A program made the translations under genes and the position numbers. The notes under the pieces were generated by a model. The model saw only the letters and a list, made by a program, of their open reading frames with translations, made no database searches and was not told where the DNA came from. Below, in pieces: positions 9,759 through 19,027 of a stretch of DNA of 64,000 bases; position 1 is the stretch's first letter; every line of letters starts with the position of its first letter. The stretch is from Pseudonocardia sp. (GTDB lineage Bacteria > Actinomycetota > Actinomycetes > Mycobacteriales > Pseudonocardiaceae): assembly GCA_025869365.1 (NCBI GenBank), contig JAOZVV010000180.1, positions 48,768 through 112,767 on the forward strand, given 5' to 3'.

Positions 9759-10967
9759 ATGCTGCGGGTGGGGCTGACGGGTGGGATCGGATCCGGGAAG
9801 TCGACGGTCTCGCGACGGCTGGTCGAGCTGGGCGCGGTCCTCGTGGACGCGGACCGGATCGCGCGCGAGGTCGTCGCCGCGGGGACCGAGGGCCTCGCCG
9901 CGGTCGCCGCGGCGTTCGGGGACCAGGTGATCGGGCCGGACGGCGAGATGGACCGGCCGGCGGTCGCCTCCCTCGTCTTCGGGGACGCCACGGCCCTCGC
10001 GACCCTGAACGGGATCGTGCATCCGCTCGTCGGGAGGCGCTCCGCCGAGCTGGTCGCCGCGGCGGCGCCGGACGCGGTCGTGGTCCAGGACAGCCCGCTG
10101 CTGGTCGAGAGCGGGATCGCCGCCGCATCGCCGCTGGTGGTCGTCGTGCACGCGGACGCGGAGGTCCGGGTCTCCCGGCTCGTCGGGAGCCGGGGGATGG
10201 GCGAGGCGGACGCGCGGGCCCGGATCGCCGCGCAGGCGACGGACGAGCAACGGCGGGCGGCGGCGGACGTCTGGCTGGACAACAACGGGTCGCCGGAGGA
10301 GCTCACGGCCGCGGTCGACGCCCTGTGGCGCGAGCGGCTCGTGCCGTTCGAGGAGAACCTGCGGCTGCGCCGTCCGGTCCGGGGTGGCCCGCCGCGCCTC
10401 GTCGACCCGGACCCGGCCTGGCCCGCGCAGGCCGCCCGGCTCATGACGAGGATCGCCGCCGCGGCCGGGGGGAAGGGCCGCGGCGTCGCGCACATCGGAT
10501 CCACCGCGGTGCCCGGCCTGCCGGCCAAGGACGTGATCGACGTGCAGCTGGCCGTCCGCTCCCTGGCGGACGCGGATGCGATCGCCCAGGACCTGGCCGA
10601 CGCCGGATTCCCGGCCCGGCCGGAGATCACCCGGGACAACCCGAAGCCGGCGGACCCGGACCCGGAGCGGTGGCGCAAGCGGTACCACTCCTCCGCGGAC
10701 CCGGGGCGGCCGCTGCACCTGCACGTGCGGGAGGAGGGCTCGCCGGGCTGGCGCTACGCGCTGCTCGTGCGGGACTGGCTCCGGGCGGACACCGCCGCGC
10801 GCGAGGAGTACCTGGCCGTCAAGCGCGCGGCGGCGGCGGAGTTCGCGGACGACCCGGACGCGGCCCGCTACGCCGACCGCAAGGAACCGTGGTTCGACGC
10901 CGTGCTGCCGCGGGCGGAGATCTGGGCGAAGGACACCGGATGGGCACCGGACAGATCGTCCGGATGA
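9759..10967 (+). CDS. coaE: Dephospho-CoA kinase with C-terminal GrpB-like domain
   Basis: Residues 1-200 are dephospho-CoA kinase, the last step of CoA synthesis: the P-loop [25 protein letters not shown] and [12 protein letters not shown]. Residues about 205-400 form a GrpB/UPF0157 nucleotidyltransferase-like domain with [18 protein letters not shown]. The same fusion is found in mycobacterial CoaE, so it is not an assembly artefact. Start: the ATG at 9759 begins MLRVGLTGG; a GTG at 9750 would add three residues. The -10-like TAGCGT at 9746-9751 suggests a leaderless transcript. The gene follows rpsA as in M. tuberculosis. Confidence 0.95.
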   Translation: MLRVGLTGGIGSGKSTVSRRLVELGAVLVDADRIAREVVAAGTEGLAAVAAAFGDQVIGPDGEMDRPAVASLVFGDATALATLNGIVHPLVGRRSAELVAAAAPDAVVVQDSPLLVESGIAAASPLVVVVHADAEVRVSRLVGSRGMGEADARARIAAQATDEQRRAAADVWLDNNGSPEELTAAVDALWRERLVPFEENLRLRRPVRGGPPRLVDPDPAWPAQAARLMTRIAAAAGGKGRGVAHIGSTAVPGLPAKDVIDVQLAVRSLADADAIAQDLADAGFPARPEITRDNPKPADPDPERWRKRYHSSADPGRPLHLHVREEGSPGWRYALLVRDWLRADTAAREEYLAVKRAAAAEFADDPDAARYADRKEPWFDAVLPRAEIWAKDTGWAPDRSSG

Positions 10968-10998
10968 CGGTTGCCACTACGCCGACCGGACGTACCTG

Positions 10999-11024
10999 CG
11001 AACCTGTAACGGGGCCCCGTCGTT
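10999..11024 (+). promoter_or_regulatory. Candidate ECF-type promoter upstream of the sigma gene
   Basis: CGAACC (10999-11004), 16 nt, then CGTT (11021-11024) resembles the GGAAC-N16-CGTT promoters read by group 4 sigma factors. It lies about 80 nt before the sigma gene, consistent with autoregulation. One -35 base differs from consensus. Confidence 0.4.
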
Positions 11025-11103
11025 CTTCGAAAGGTAGACGAGGCCTTCGGCGCGGCGCGAGCGCGGCGTCGCGGGTCCGAGGGTGTATCGAGGGGGACGA
11101 ACG

Positions 11104-11808
11104 GTGAGCGCACTGGCCGAGGACGACCTCGTCGGCGGTGAGACGGACGGCGACGCCGTACGTCCCGCGGACGCTGCCGTGCCGGCCGGTGTCGAGCAGG
11201 ACCGGCCCTCCTCGGGTCCGGGTGACCTGCGCGCGGACTTCGGCGCCCACTTCGAGGCGCACTACCCGAGGCTCGTCGCTCAGCTCTTCGCGATCACGCT
11301 GGACTCCGGCGAGGCCCACGAGCTCGTCCAGGACGCGTACTCGAGGGCCTGGCGGCGGTGGTCGGACATCGGCCGGGGGCCGGACCCCGCCGGCTGGGTC
11401 CGCCGCGTCGCGGTCCGCTCGTCGATGCGGAGCTGGCGCCGGCTGCTGTCCCGGGCCGGACTGCGCAGCACCCGCATCCCGGACTCCGAGACCGTGGACC
11501 CGCGCACCCGGGCCGTCCTGCACGCGCTGGCCCGCCTCGGCGCGCCGGAACGCCGGAGCATCGTGCTGCGGCACATGGCGGGGATGCCCACCGCGGAGAT
11601 CGCCGCCCTCGAGGGCGTGTCGGCCGGTGCGGTCCAGGCGCGGCTCGCCCGGGCGGACCACGTCGTGGCCGAGGGGATGGCGGACGTGCTGCCGCAGGTC
11701 CTCGGCGTGGAGCCCGTGGAGCACCGGGTACCGTCCGCCCACGAGGCCTACACCGGCCTTTACGACCGCGGGTACGAGTGGACCGACGACGAGGGGACAT
11801 ACCGGTGA
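11104..11808 (+). CDS. ECF-family RNA polymerase sigma factor
   Basis: 234 residues. Region 2 is about residues 50-110 (FEAHYPRLVAQLFAITLDS, then ELVQDAYSRAWRRW). Region 4 is about 140-200 (LARLGAPERRSIVLRHMAG and the helix-turn-helix AEIAALEGVSAGAVQARLAR). An acidic N-terminal tail of about 45 residues precedes region 2. I chose the GTG at 11104, preceded by GAGGGGGAC; a GTG at 11083 is also open. It overlaps the next gene by GTGA, pointing to a sigma factor and membrane partner pair. Confidence 0.88.
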   Translation: MSALAEDDLVGGETDGDAVRPADAAVPAGVEQDRPSSGPGDLRADFGAHFEAHYPRLVAQLFAITLDSGEAHELVQDAYSRAWRRWSDIGRGPDPAGWVRRVAVRSSMRSWRRLLSRAGLRSTRIPDSETVDPRTRAVLHALARLGAPERRSIVLRHMAGMPTAEIAALEGVSAGAVQARLARADHVVAEGMADVLPQVLGVEPVEHRVPSAHEAYTGLYDRGYEWTDDEGTYR

Positions 11809-12425
11809 CCAACCCGCACGGACGGGTCTCGGACGAGCTGCGCAGGCTCGACGACGAGCTCGCGGCCGGGGTGACGCTCCCGTCCCTCGACGTCGTCATG
11901 CGGCGTGCGGGCACGCTGACCCGCGCGAGCACCGCCGCGGCGGCCGCCGTCATCACCGTCGGCGGTCTCGGCGGGGTCACCGCCGTCGGGGTGGCCACCG
12001 CGCCCACCGCCGACGTCGTGGCCGTCGCGCCCGCGGCGGAGGTCCCGGTCACGGCGCCGCCCGCCACCACACCCCCGGTCTCCGTGCCGCCTCCCGCGGT
12101 GGCCCCTCCGGTGGTCGAGCGCGAGGACGTGGACCCCACCACGCGCGCGCCCCGGCGCACCACGACCCGCCCGGTCGCGCCGCCCGTCGTCGCGCCGCCG
12201 GTCGCCACCACGACCCCGGCCCCGGTGACGACCACGACGAAGCCTCCCGTCACCACCACGAAGCCGAGCACCTCCGTACCGGCGGACGAGGGTGAGGACG
12301 ACGAGCAGGAGAACGACGAGGGCACGCCGGACCCGCCGACGTCGAACACCGCGCTTCCGTCGTCCTCGGTGACGCCGACCTCCGTCGTGTCGCCCTCCGT
12401 GTCCTCGGGTGCCGGCATCGCCTGA
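11805..12425 (+). CDS. Membrane-anchored Pro/Thr-rich protein, candidate partner of the ECF sigma factor
   Basis: 206 residues with no recognised domain. A short cytoplasmic segment of about 45 residues is followed by one transmembrane helix near residues 46-66 (AAAAVITVGGLGGVTAVGVA). A long extracytoplasmic tail follows, rich in Pro, Thr and Val (VAPPVVAPPVATTTPAPVTT), with an acidic patch DEGEDDEQENDEG. Gene position and topology fit an anti-sigma factor, but there is no zinc-binding HxxxCxxC motif, so the role is inferred from context only. The GTG start overlaps the sigma stop. Confidence 0.65.
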   Translation: MTNPHGRVSDELRRLDDELAAGVTLPSLDVVMRRAGTLTRASTAAAAAVITVGGLGGVTAVGVATAPTADVVAVAPAAEVPVTAPPATTPPVSVPPPAVAPPVVEREDVDPTTRAPRRTTTRPVAPPVVAPPVATTTPAPVTTTTKPPVTTTKPSTSVPADEGEDDEQENDEGTPDPPTSNTALPSSSVTPTSVVSPSVSSGAGIA

Positions 12426-12430
12426 CGCGG

Positions 12431-12961
12431 TCAGCCGGCGGGCCGTACCCGACCCGGTCCGTTCCAGGTGAGCGTGATGCCCTCCGTGGCCAGCCAGGCG
12501 TCCAGGTCGTGGCCGTGCGCCGCGAGGGCGGCCACCGTGTCGTGGGTGCGGTGCATCGCGTACTCGGCGGCGGCGGCGTCGATCAGGCCGGCGCCGACGG
12601 CCTGCACGAACTCGTCGACGTCGAGGACCCGGCTCCACTCGCCGGCCCCGACGACGATGTCCAGGTAGAGATCGGTCATCCGCCAGACCCCGCCGGGCTC
12701 GGGCTCGATCAGCGCGATGTCCAGGTAGAAGTCCTGGTCCCGGTGGTGACCGGGGTTCCAGGACCAGTCGCTCACACAGATCCCGAGCTCCGGCAGCAGC
12801 CAGGACTCGATCCAGTGGGCGCTCTCCCGGCCCACGATCGCGCGGCTCATGTAGAGGCCGAACGGGGTCTCCCGGTACTCCGCGACCTGGCGGCGGAAGC
12901 CCTTGTTGTCGATGTTGACGGAAGCCGGCACGTCGAAGGTCTGGATCTTCGGCGGGTGCAT
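12431..12961 (-). CDS. DUF402 family protein
   Basis: 176 residues starting [13 protein letters not shown]. The DUF402 core (about residues 55-130) includes [19 protein letters not shown] and [12 protein letters not shown], with the acidic residues that bind a divalent cation in characterised members. Related proteins are nucleoside diphosphate hydrolases; the substrate here is unknown. The open frame runs far upstream through a tandem repeat, so the ATG at 12961 is chosen. The gene sits between coaE and uvrB, the same place as Rv1632c in M. tuberculosis. Confidence 0.78.
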   Translation of the reverse strand: MHPPKIQTFDVPASVNIDNKGFRRQVAEYRETPFGLYMSRAIVGRESAHWIESWLLPELGICVSDWSWNPGHHRDQDFYLDIALIEPEPGGVWRMTDLYLDIVVGAGEWSRVLDVDEFVQAVGAGLIDAAAAEYAMHRTHDTVAALAAHGHDLDAWLATEGITLTWNGPGRVRPAG

Positions 12962-13017
12962 CCTGCGATCCTGCCGGACTTCGCGGCGCCGGGGGAGGAC
13001 TCGCCGACACGAAACCG

Positions 13018-13106
13018 GTTGCCAGACGAGTGGTTGCCAGACGAGTGACTGCCAGACGAGTGGTTGCCAGAAGACTGGCTGCCGGAAACTGGCTGCCGGA
13101 AAACTG
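13018..13106. repeat. Tandem array of six 14-15-bp units upstream of uvrB
   Basis: Units are 13018-13032, 13033-13047, 13048-13062, 13063-13077, 13078-13091 and 13092-13106. The consensus is GTTGCCAGACGAGTG; the first two copies are identical and the later ones drift to GCTGCCGGAAACTG. The array fills half of the gap between DUF402 and uvrB and ends 27 nt before the uvrB start. Confidence 0.9.
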
Positions 13107-13133
13107 TCGGGGGTAGCTCGTACCCTGGTTCCC

Positions 13134-15323
13134 GTGGCATTCGCGACAGAGGTCCCCGGCAGCGCTTCCCGTGAGAACGAGGAGCTGCCGCTGGCACACT
13201 CGGAGCACCGCCCGGTCGGGGAGATCCCCCGCACCGGCGGTCGGTTCGAGGTGGTCAGCGACTACGAGCCCGCGGGGGACCAGCCCGCGGCCATCGCCGA
13301 GCTCGAGACCCGGATCAGGCGGGGCGAGCAGGACGTCGTGCTGCTCGGCGCCACCGGCACCGGCAAGTCCGCCACCACCGCCTGGCTGATCGAGAGGCTG
13401 CAGCGCCCCACGCTGGTGATGGCGCCGAACAAGACACTGGCCGCGCAGCTGGCCAACGAGCTGCGGGACATGCTCCCGAACAACGCGGTCGAGTACTTCG
13501 TCTCCTACTACGACTACTACCAGCCCGAGGCGTACATCGCGCAGACGGACACGTACATCGAGAAGGACTCCTCGGTGAACGACGACGTCGAGCGGCTGCG
13601 GCACGCCGCCACGCAGAACCTGTTGTCCCGCAGGGACGTCGTGGTGGTCGCGTCGGTGTCCTGCATCTACGGTCTGGGCACCCCGCAGTCGTACCTGGAC
13701 CGGTCCGTCGAGCTGAAGGTCGGCGGCGAGGTCGAGCGGGACACGCTGCTGCGTGCGCTGGTGGACGTGCAGTACACCCGCAACGACGTCGCGTTCGCCC
13801 GCGGCACGTTCCGGGTCCGCGGGGACACCGTCGAGATCATCCCGGCGTACGAGGAGCTGGCGATCCGCATCGAGTTCTTCGGTGACGAGATCGAGGCCCT
13901 CTACTACCTGCACCCGCTCACCGGGGACGTCGTCAGGCAGGTGGACCAGGTGCGCATCTTCCCCGCCACGCACTACGTCGCGGGCCCGGAGCGGATGGAG
14001 CGCGCGGTCCGGGACATCGAGCAGGAGCTGGAGGAGCGGCTCGCCGAGCTGGAGAACCAGGGCAAGCTGCTGGAGGCCCAGCGGTTGCGCATGCGCACCC
14101 AGTACGACCTGGAGATGATCCGCCAGGTCGGGTTCTGCTCGGGCATCGAGAACTACTCCCGGCACATCGACGGCCGCGGCGCCGGCACCGCGCCCGCCAC
14201 GCTGATCGACTACTTCCCGGACGACTTCCTGCTCGTCATCGACGAGTCGCACGTGACCGTCCCGCAGATCGGCGGCATGTACGAGGGGGACATGTCACGG
14301 AAGCGCAACCTCGTCGAGTTCGGGTTCCGGCTGCCCTCAGCGGTGGACAACCGGCCGCTGACCTGGGAGGAGTTCGCGGACCGGATCGGCCAGACCGTGT
14401 ACCTGTCCGCGACGCCCGGCCCGTACGAGCTCTCCCGCACCGGCGGCGAGTTCGTCGAGCAGGTCATCCGGCCCACCGGGCTGGTGGACCCGGAGATCGT
14501 GGTGAAGCCCACCAAGGGCCAGATCGACGACCTGGTGGGCGAGATCCGCGAGCGCGCCGAGAAGGACGAGCGGGTGCTGGTCACCACGCTCACCAAGAAG
14601 ATGGCCGAGGACCTCACGGACTACCTGCTCGAGCTGGGGATCCGGGTCCGCTACCTGCACTCCGAGGTCGACACCCTGCGCCGGGTGGAACTGCTGCGCC
14701 AGCTCCGGCTCGGCGAGTACGACGTGCTGGTCGGCATCAACCTGCTCCGCGAGGGTCTGGACCTGCCCGAGGTCTCGCTCGTCGCGATCCTGGACGCGGA
14801 CAAGGAGGGCTTCCTCCGCTCCGGCACGTCGCTGATCCAGACGATCGGACGCGCGGCGCGGAACGTGTCCGGGCAGGTGCACATGTACGCGGACAAGATC
14901 ACGGACTCCATGCGGTTCGCGATCGACGAGACGGACCGCCGCCGGGCGAAGCAGGTCGCCTACAACACCGAGAAGGGCCTCGATCCGCAGCCGCTGCGCA
15001 AGAAGATCGCGGACATCCTGGACCAGGTCTACCGGGAGGCCGAGGAGACCGAGGTCCAGATCGGCGGCTCCGGCCGGAACCAGTCCCGGGGCAAGCGGGC
15101 CGCGGGGGAGCCGGGCCGGGCGAGCGCCAGCTCGGGCGTCGCGAGCGGGCAGGACACGAAGAACATGCCGCGTGCGCAGCTGGCGGACCTCATCCAGTCG
15201 ATGAGCGATCAGATGCTGGCCGCGGCCCGGGACCTGCAGTTCGAGCTGGCGGCCCGGCTGCGGGACGAGATCCAGGACCTCAAGAAGGAGCTCAGGGGGA
15301 TGGACGCGGCGGGTATCGGCTGA
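13134..15323 (+). CDS. uvrB: Excinuclease ABC subunit UvrB
   Basis: 729-residue damage-recognition helicase-like subunit of nucleotide excision repair. It has a Walker [12 protein letters not shown], the beta-hairpin [20 protein letters not shown] that clamps DNA, a DEAD-like [10 protein letters not shown], helicase motif [11 protein letters not shown] and a C-terminal UVR domain ([20 protein letters not shown]) that binds UvrC/UvrA. The GTG at 13134 (MAFATEVPG...[15 protein letters not shown]) is chosen; the open frame extends upstream only through the repeat array. A -10-like TACCCT lies 7 nt before the start, suggesting a leaderless transcript. Confidence 0.97.
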   Translation: MAFATEVPGSASRENEELPLAHSEHRPVGEIPRTGGRFEVVSDYEPAGDQPAAIAELETRIRRGEQDVVLLGATGTGKSATTAWLIERLQRPTLVMAPNKTLAAQLANELRDMLPNNAVEYFVSYYDYYQPEAYIAQTDTYIEKDSSVNDDVERLRHAATQNLLSRRDVVVVASVSCIYGLGTPQSYLDRSVELKVGGEVERDTLLRALVDVQYTRNDVAFARGTFRVRGDTVEIIPAYEELAIRIEFFGDEIEALYYLHPLTGDVVRQVDQVRIFPATHYVAGPERMERAVRDIEQELEERLAELENQGKLLEAQRLRMRTQYDLEMIRQVGFCSGIENYSRHIDGRGAGTAPATLIDYFPDDFLLVIDESHVTVPQIGGMYEGDMSRKRNLVEFGFRLPSAVDNRPLTWEEFADRIGQTVYLSATPGPYELSRTGGEFVEQVIRPTGLVDPEIVVKPTKGQIDDLVGEIRERAEKDERVLVTTLTKKMAEDLTDYLLELGIRVRYLHSEVDTLRRVELLRQLRLGEYDVLVGINLLREGLDLPEVSLVAILDADKEGFLRSGTSLIQTIGRAARNVSGQVHMYADKITDSMRFAIDETDRRRAKQVAYNTEKGLDPQPLRKKIADILDQVYREAEETEVQIGGSGRNQSRGKRAAGEPGRASASSGVASGQDTKNMPRAQLADLIQSMSDQMLAAARDLQFELAARLRDEIQDLKKELRGMDAAGIG

Positions 15324-15374
15324 TCGTCGCCCGCTGTCAGCGGCCGTCGTCGCGCGAGCTACGGTGGGTACCGT

Positions 15375-15428
15375 ATGCCCACCATTCGATCACGTTCCGT
15401 CAGGAACTCGCCGGAGGATCTCGCGTGA
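15375..15428 (+). CDS. Candidate 17-codon upstream ORF coupled to the GT87 gene
   Basis: ATG at 15375 opens MPTIRSRSVRNSPEDLA and stops in TGA at 15426-15428, overlapping the GTG start of the next gene (GTGA). The Shine-Dalgarno GGAGGA of the GT87 gene lies inside it. A -10-like TACGGT sits at 15360-15365. It may be a translational-coupling leader; chance cannot be excluded. Confidence 0.35.
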   Translation: MPTIRSRSVRNSPEDLA

Positions 15429-16663
15429 CCGTCTCCAGCACCCCGCCGGGCGCCGCTGACGCGGTGGGGCGGCTCCGGCTCCGCATCGCGTCCCCGCGGA
15501 CGACGTTGCGGATCACCGTCCCGGTGCTCGCGCTGGTCCTGACCGGGCTGCTGCTGCACACGCACGGCTACCACATCGACCTCGAGGTCTACCGGCTCGG
15601 CGTGCAGGCCTGGCTCGCGGGCGGGGACATGTACGGCCCGCTCCCGCCCACGGTCAGTGGCCTCGCGCTGCCGTTCATCTATCCCGTGTTCGCGGCGATG
15701 GTGCTCACCCCGCTCGCCGTGGTGCCGTGGGCCGCGGCCTGGATCCTGCTGTTCGTCGTCTCCCTCGCGTCGCTCGCCGTCACGCTCTACGTCGTCACGG
15801 TCCGGGCGTGGCCCGCCGGGGGACGTGGTGGTGCGCTGTCGGTCGCGTCGGTGGCGCTGCCGTTGATGCTGGTCATCGAGCCGGTCCTGGAGACGTTCGA
15901 GTTCGGCCAGGTCAACCTGATCCTGATGGCGCTCGTCGCGGTGGACTGCCTGACGCCCCGGGCCCGCTGGCCGCGGGGCGTGCTCGTCGGGCTCGCCGCC
16001 GCGATCAAGCTGACGCCCGCGGCGTTCGTCCTCTACTTCCTCCTGCGGAGGGACTTCCGGGCGGCCGTCGTCGCCGTGGTCACCGGGGCCGCGGCCACCG
16101 CGCTCGGGTTCCTGGTCGACGCGTCGGCGTCGGCGCAGTACTGGTTCGGCGGCCCGGCCGCGGGGGTCAGCGGATCGGTGTTCTACACCAACGAGACGGT
16201 GCAGGCCGTGCTCGCCCGCCTCGGGATGACCGGGACCGCGCTCACGGCGGTCTGGTTCGTCGTGGCGCTCGCGCTGCTGTTCCTCGTGGTGCCGATCGTG
16301 CGCCGGGCCGATCCGGGGATCGCGCTGTCCGCCGTCGCCGCGTACGCGCTGGTCGTCTCCCCGACGTCGTGGTCGCATCACTGGGTCTGGATCGCCCCGG
16401 CGCTGGTCGCCGTCGGCGCCCACGTCCTGCGCGAGCGTTCGCGCGGCTGGGCGGTCGCCGGTGCGGTCCTGGTCGTGGCCTTCTACGTCGCGCCGTTCCG
16501 CTGGCTGCCGGGCAACAACGGTCTCGAGCTGGGCTGGAACCCGCTGCAGCAGCTCGCCGGGGCGACCTACGTCGTCGTCGCGATCGGGTTACTCGTCGTG
16601 GGGTGGTGGCACTACTCCCGGCGTGCCGGCTCCCCCGGTACGGAGCACACTCCGGCGTCATGA
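15425..16663 (+). CDS. GT87 family (DUF2029) polyprenol-phosphate-mannose mannosyltransferase
   Basis: 412 residues with about ten transmembrane segments. GT87 landmarks are the extracytoplasmic DLEVYRLGVQAWLAGGDMYG after the first helix, FEFGQVNLILMALVA, GLAAAIKLTPAAFVLYFLL and SPTSWSHHWVWIAPALVAVG. These enzymes add alpha-1,2-mannose from polyprenyl-phosphate-mannose to phosphatidylinositol mannosides or lipomannan on the outer face of the membrane. The exact acceptor is inferred. The stop overlaps the next gene (ATGA). Confidence 0.85.
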   Translation: MTVSSTPPGAADAVGRLRLRIASPRTTLRITVPVLALVLTGLLLHTHGYHIDLEVYRLGVQAWLAGGDMYGPLPPTVSGLALPFIYPVFAAMVLTPLAVVPWAAAWILLFVVSLASLAVTLYVVTVRAWPAGGRGGALSVASVALPLMLVIEPVLETFEFGQVNLILMALVAVDCLTPRARWPRGVLVGLAAAIKLTPAAFVLYFLLRRDFRAAVVAVVTGAAATALGFLVDASASAQYWFGGPAAGVSGSVFYTNETVQAVLARLGMTGTALTAVWFVVALALLFLVVPIVRRADPGIALSAVAAYALVVSPTSWSHHWVWIAPALVAVGAHVLRERSRGWAVAGAVLVVAFYVAPFRWLPGNNGLELGWNPLQQLAGATYVVVAIGLLVVGWWHYSRRAGSPGTEHTPAS

Positions 16664-16998
16664 CGCCCGAGGAGATCGCCGCGTACTCCCTCGCCAAGCC
16701 CGGTGCCGTCGAGGACCGGCCCTGGGAAGGGGATCTCGTGGCGAAGGTCGGCGGCAAGATCTTCGTGTTCCTCGGCGGCGAGGGCATCGGGGTCAAGTGC
16801 GGTCGTACCGCGGACGAGGCGGCCGAGCTGAGGGACCGGTTCCCCGGGGCGGTCACGATGTCCGCGTACATCGGGCGCTACGGCTGGAACGTGGTGAGCC
16901 TGGACGGCACCGTGCCGGACGACGAGCTGATCGAGCTGGTGGACGAGTCCTACGACGCGGTGGTGTCCCGGCTGCCCAGGTCGAAGCGCCCCGTCTGA
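16660..16998 (+). CDS. MmcQ/YjbR family DNA-binding-like protein
   Basis: 112-residue CyaY-like protein of the MmcQ/YjbR family. Recognisable segments are EEIAAYSLAKPGAVEDRPWE, then KIFVFLGGEGIGVKCGRTAD and SAYIGRYGWNVVSLDGTVPD. The fold is a double wing; the function is not established. The ATG at 16660 overlaps the GT87 stop, so the two are translationally coupled. The last 49 bp overlap the end of the convergent LysR gene. Confidence 0.82.
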   Translation: MTPEEIAAYSLAKPGAVEDRPWEGDLVAKVGGKIFVFLGGEGIGVKCGRTADEAAELRDRFPGAVTMSAYIGRYGWNVVSLDGTVPDDELIELVDESYDAVVSRLPRSKRPV

Positions 16999-17909
16999 AG
17001 ATCGGTCCCGGTCACCGCCAGCACCGTCTCGCGCAGCGCGCCGACCACCGCCCGCACCGCCGGCCGCTCCGCCACGCTCTCCCGCATCACGACCTCCACC
17101 AGCCGCGCCGCCTTCACCCCGGCGAGCTCGCGCGTCACGAGCCTGCGCCCGCCCCGCGTGTCGGTGGACCAGCGGGGGAGCAGCGCGACGCCCACCCCCG
17201 CCGCGACCAGCTCCTCGGTCACCGAGAAGTCGTTGATGCGCTGGACGATCCGCGGCCGGGTGCCGGTGAGCGTGGTGAGCGAGCGGAGCACGTCGTCCAC
17301 CGGCCATCCGACCTCGACGCTGATCCAGGGCTCGTCGGCCAGCTGGTCCAGGCGGAGCCGCCGGTGGCGGGCAAGGGGGTGCCGCGGGGGGAGGGCGACG
17401 TCGAGCGGCTCGCGGACGAGCGGCAGGACGCGGTGGCGGGCGCTGCGGAACGGCTCCGAGTGCTCGTCTCGGTGGGTGAGCACGAGATCGAAGTCCGCGG
17501 CCAGCGCGGCGACCGCGGACGGCTGCCGGTCCACGTCCTTGACCTGCAGCTCCACCCCGTCGATCGCCGCGACCCGCCGGAGCAGCCCGGCGAGCAGCAA
17601 CCGGGCTCCGGAGGGGAACAACGCCATGCGGACGATGCCGTGCGGCACGGTGCGGAGCCGCCCGACGGCCGCCTCGGCGCGGGTCAGGGCGGCCAGCACG
17701 TGCTCCGCCTCGGCGACGAGCGCCTGCCCCGCCTCGGTGAGCCGCAGCCCGCGGCCCGCGGGTTCGGTCAGCGTCATGCCGACCTCCTCCGCCAGCGCCT
17801 TGAGCTGCTGCGATATCGCCGACGGGGTGAACGAGAGGGCCTGGGCGACGGCGGTCACCGAGCCGCGATCGGCCAGCTCCCGCAGGATCCGGAGCCGCTG
17901 AACGTCCAT
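16950..17909 (-). CDS. LysR-type transcriptional regulator
   Basis: 319 residues. The N-terminal winged helix-turn-helix (residues 1-60) contains LRILRELADRGSVTAVAQAL and TPSAISQQLKALAEEVG, followed by a LysR substrate-binding domain. It is divergent from an EamA transporter with 71 nt between starts, the classical arrangement in which the regulator controls the exporter and itself. That gap is unusually AT-rich for the window. The C-terminus overlaps the MmcQ gene by 49 bp tail to tail. Confidence 0.88.
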   Translation of the reverse strand: MDVQRLRILRELADRGSVTAVAQALSFTPSAISQQLKALAEEVGMTLTEPAGRGLRLTEAGQALVAEAEHVLAALTRAEAAVGRLRTVPHGIVRMALFPSGARLLLAGLLRRVAAIDGVELQVKDVDRQPSAVAALAADFDLVLTHRDEHSEPFRSARHRVLPLVREPLDVALPPRHPLARHRRLRLDQLADEPWISVEVGWPVDDVLRSLTTLTGTRPRIVQRINDFSVTEELVAAGVGVALLPRWSTDTRGGRRLVTRELAGVKAARLVEVVMRESVAERPAVRAVVGALRETVLAVTGTDLQTGRFDLGSRDTTAS

Positions 17910-17980
17910 GAAGCCAGTCTAAACAGTCCCTTCATTTCTTATCGCTGGTCTTTCGGGATGCGGGGACCGACCGTGGACCG

Positions 17981-18901
17981 GTGACCACCCGCCACCGGCT
18001 CCTCGCCGTTCTCGTGGCCGTCCTGTGGGGCGCCAACTTCCTGGCCATCCACGTCGGCCTGGAGCACTACCCGCCGCTGTTCATGGCCGGCCTGCGGATG
18101 CTCGTCATCGCGGTGCCCGCGCTGCTCTTCGTGCCACGCCCGCAGGTCCCGCTGCGCTGGCTCCTCGGCTACGGCCTGGGCTTCGGCACCGTCCAGTTCG
18201 TCTTCCTCTTCGTGGCGATGGACGTGGGGATGCCGACGGGCCTCGCGTCGCTGGTCCTGCAGGCGTCGGCGCCGTTCACCGTGCTGCTGGGGGCGGCGCT
18301 GCTGAAGGAGCGGCTCTCGCCCCGGCAGTCCGTGGGCATCGGGCTGGCGGTGCTCGGGCTGGTGGCCATCGCCGTCGCCCGGGCGCAGAGCGCCGCGGTC
18401 CTCCCTGTGCTGCTGACCCTGTGCGGCGCGCTCGGCTGGGCGCTCGGCAACCTGTGCAGCCGCCTCGCCGCCCCGCCGAATCCCCTGCACCTGACGCTCT
18501 GGATGTGCGTCGTCCCGCCGATCCCGCTCTTCGTGATGTCCGTCCTCCTCGAGGGGGCGAGCGCCGGGCCGGACTCCCTGTGGGCGTCGTTCGGCGCCGA
18601 CGGCCTGCCCGGGCTGGGCGCGGTCGTCTACCAGTCGGTGCTCGCGACGGTCGTCGGGTCCGGGATCTGGACGTGGCTGATGCGCCGGTACCCGGCCGGC
18701 GTCGTCGCGCCCTACTCGCTGCTGGTGCCGGTGGTCGGTATCGCGCTCGCCGCGCTGGTGCTGGGGGAGCGCCCGTCCGTCGTCGAGCTCGTCGCGGCCG
18801 CGGTGATCGTGGGCGGGGTCCTGCTCGGCACCCCGCGCCCCGTCCGGACCCCGCCGAAGGAGATCCAGCAGGCCGCCGCCGCACCACGAGCGGCACTCTA
18901 G
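17981..18901 (+). CDS. EamA/DMT family transporter
   Basis: 306 residues with ten predicted transmembrane helices in two EamA repeats. The first starts LLAVLVAVLWGANFLAIHVG; the second starts LLTLCGALGWALGNLCSRLA and ends VVELVAAAVIVGGVLLG. Proteins of this family (RhaT/YdcZ superfamily) export amino acids or other metabolites. The substrate is unknown and probably linked to the ligand of the divergent LysR. The GTG at 17981 has no clear ribosome binding site. Confidence 0.85.
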   Translation: MTTRHRLLAVLVAVLWGANFLAIHVGLEHYPPLFMAGLRMLVIAVPALLFVPRPQVPLRWLLGYGLGFGTVQFVFLFVAMDVGMPTGLASLVLQASAPFTVLLGAALLKERLSPRQSVGIGLAVLGLVAIAVARAQSAAVLPVLLTLCGALGWALGNLCSRLAAPPNPLHLTLWMCVVPPIPLFVMSVLLEGASAGPDSLWASFGADGLPGLGAVVYQSVLATVVGSGIWTWLMRRYPAGVVAPYSLLVPVVGIALAALVLGERPSVVELVAAAVIVGGVLLGTPRPVRTPPKEIQQAAAAPRAAL

Positions 18902-19027
18902 GGGCGTCAGGTGCCCGAACGCGCCGTTCGGGGCACGGGGCCCCGGGTTGTGCACACGGGGCTCCGCCCGTCCCACAGGTTCGCGACGGCCCGCCTCGGC
19001 CGCCCCGAGCCGGGTGACGATCGCGGC

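Noticed and set aside
13018..13106. CRISPR array
   Set aside because: Units are contiguous with no spacers, are only 14-15 bp long, and no cas genes are present. The same applies to the two arg arrays.
12431..13234. Extended N-terminus of the DUF402 protein with repeated QPLVW-like motifs
   Set aside because: The repeated peptide is only the translation of the 15-bp DNA tandem array; the conserved protein begins at the ATG at 12961.
16950..16998. Annotation error in the overlapping ends of the MmcQ and LysR genes
   Set aside because: Both reading frames look intact to their stops; a 49-bp tail-to-tail overlap is acceptable in such a compact genome.
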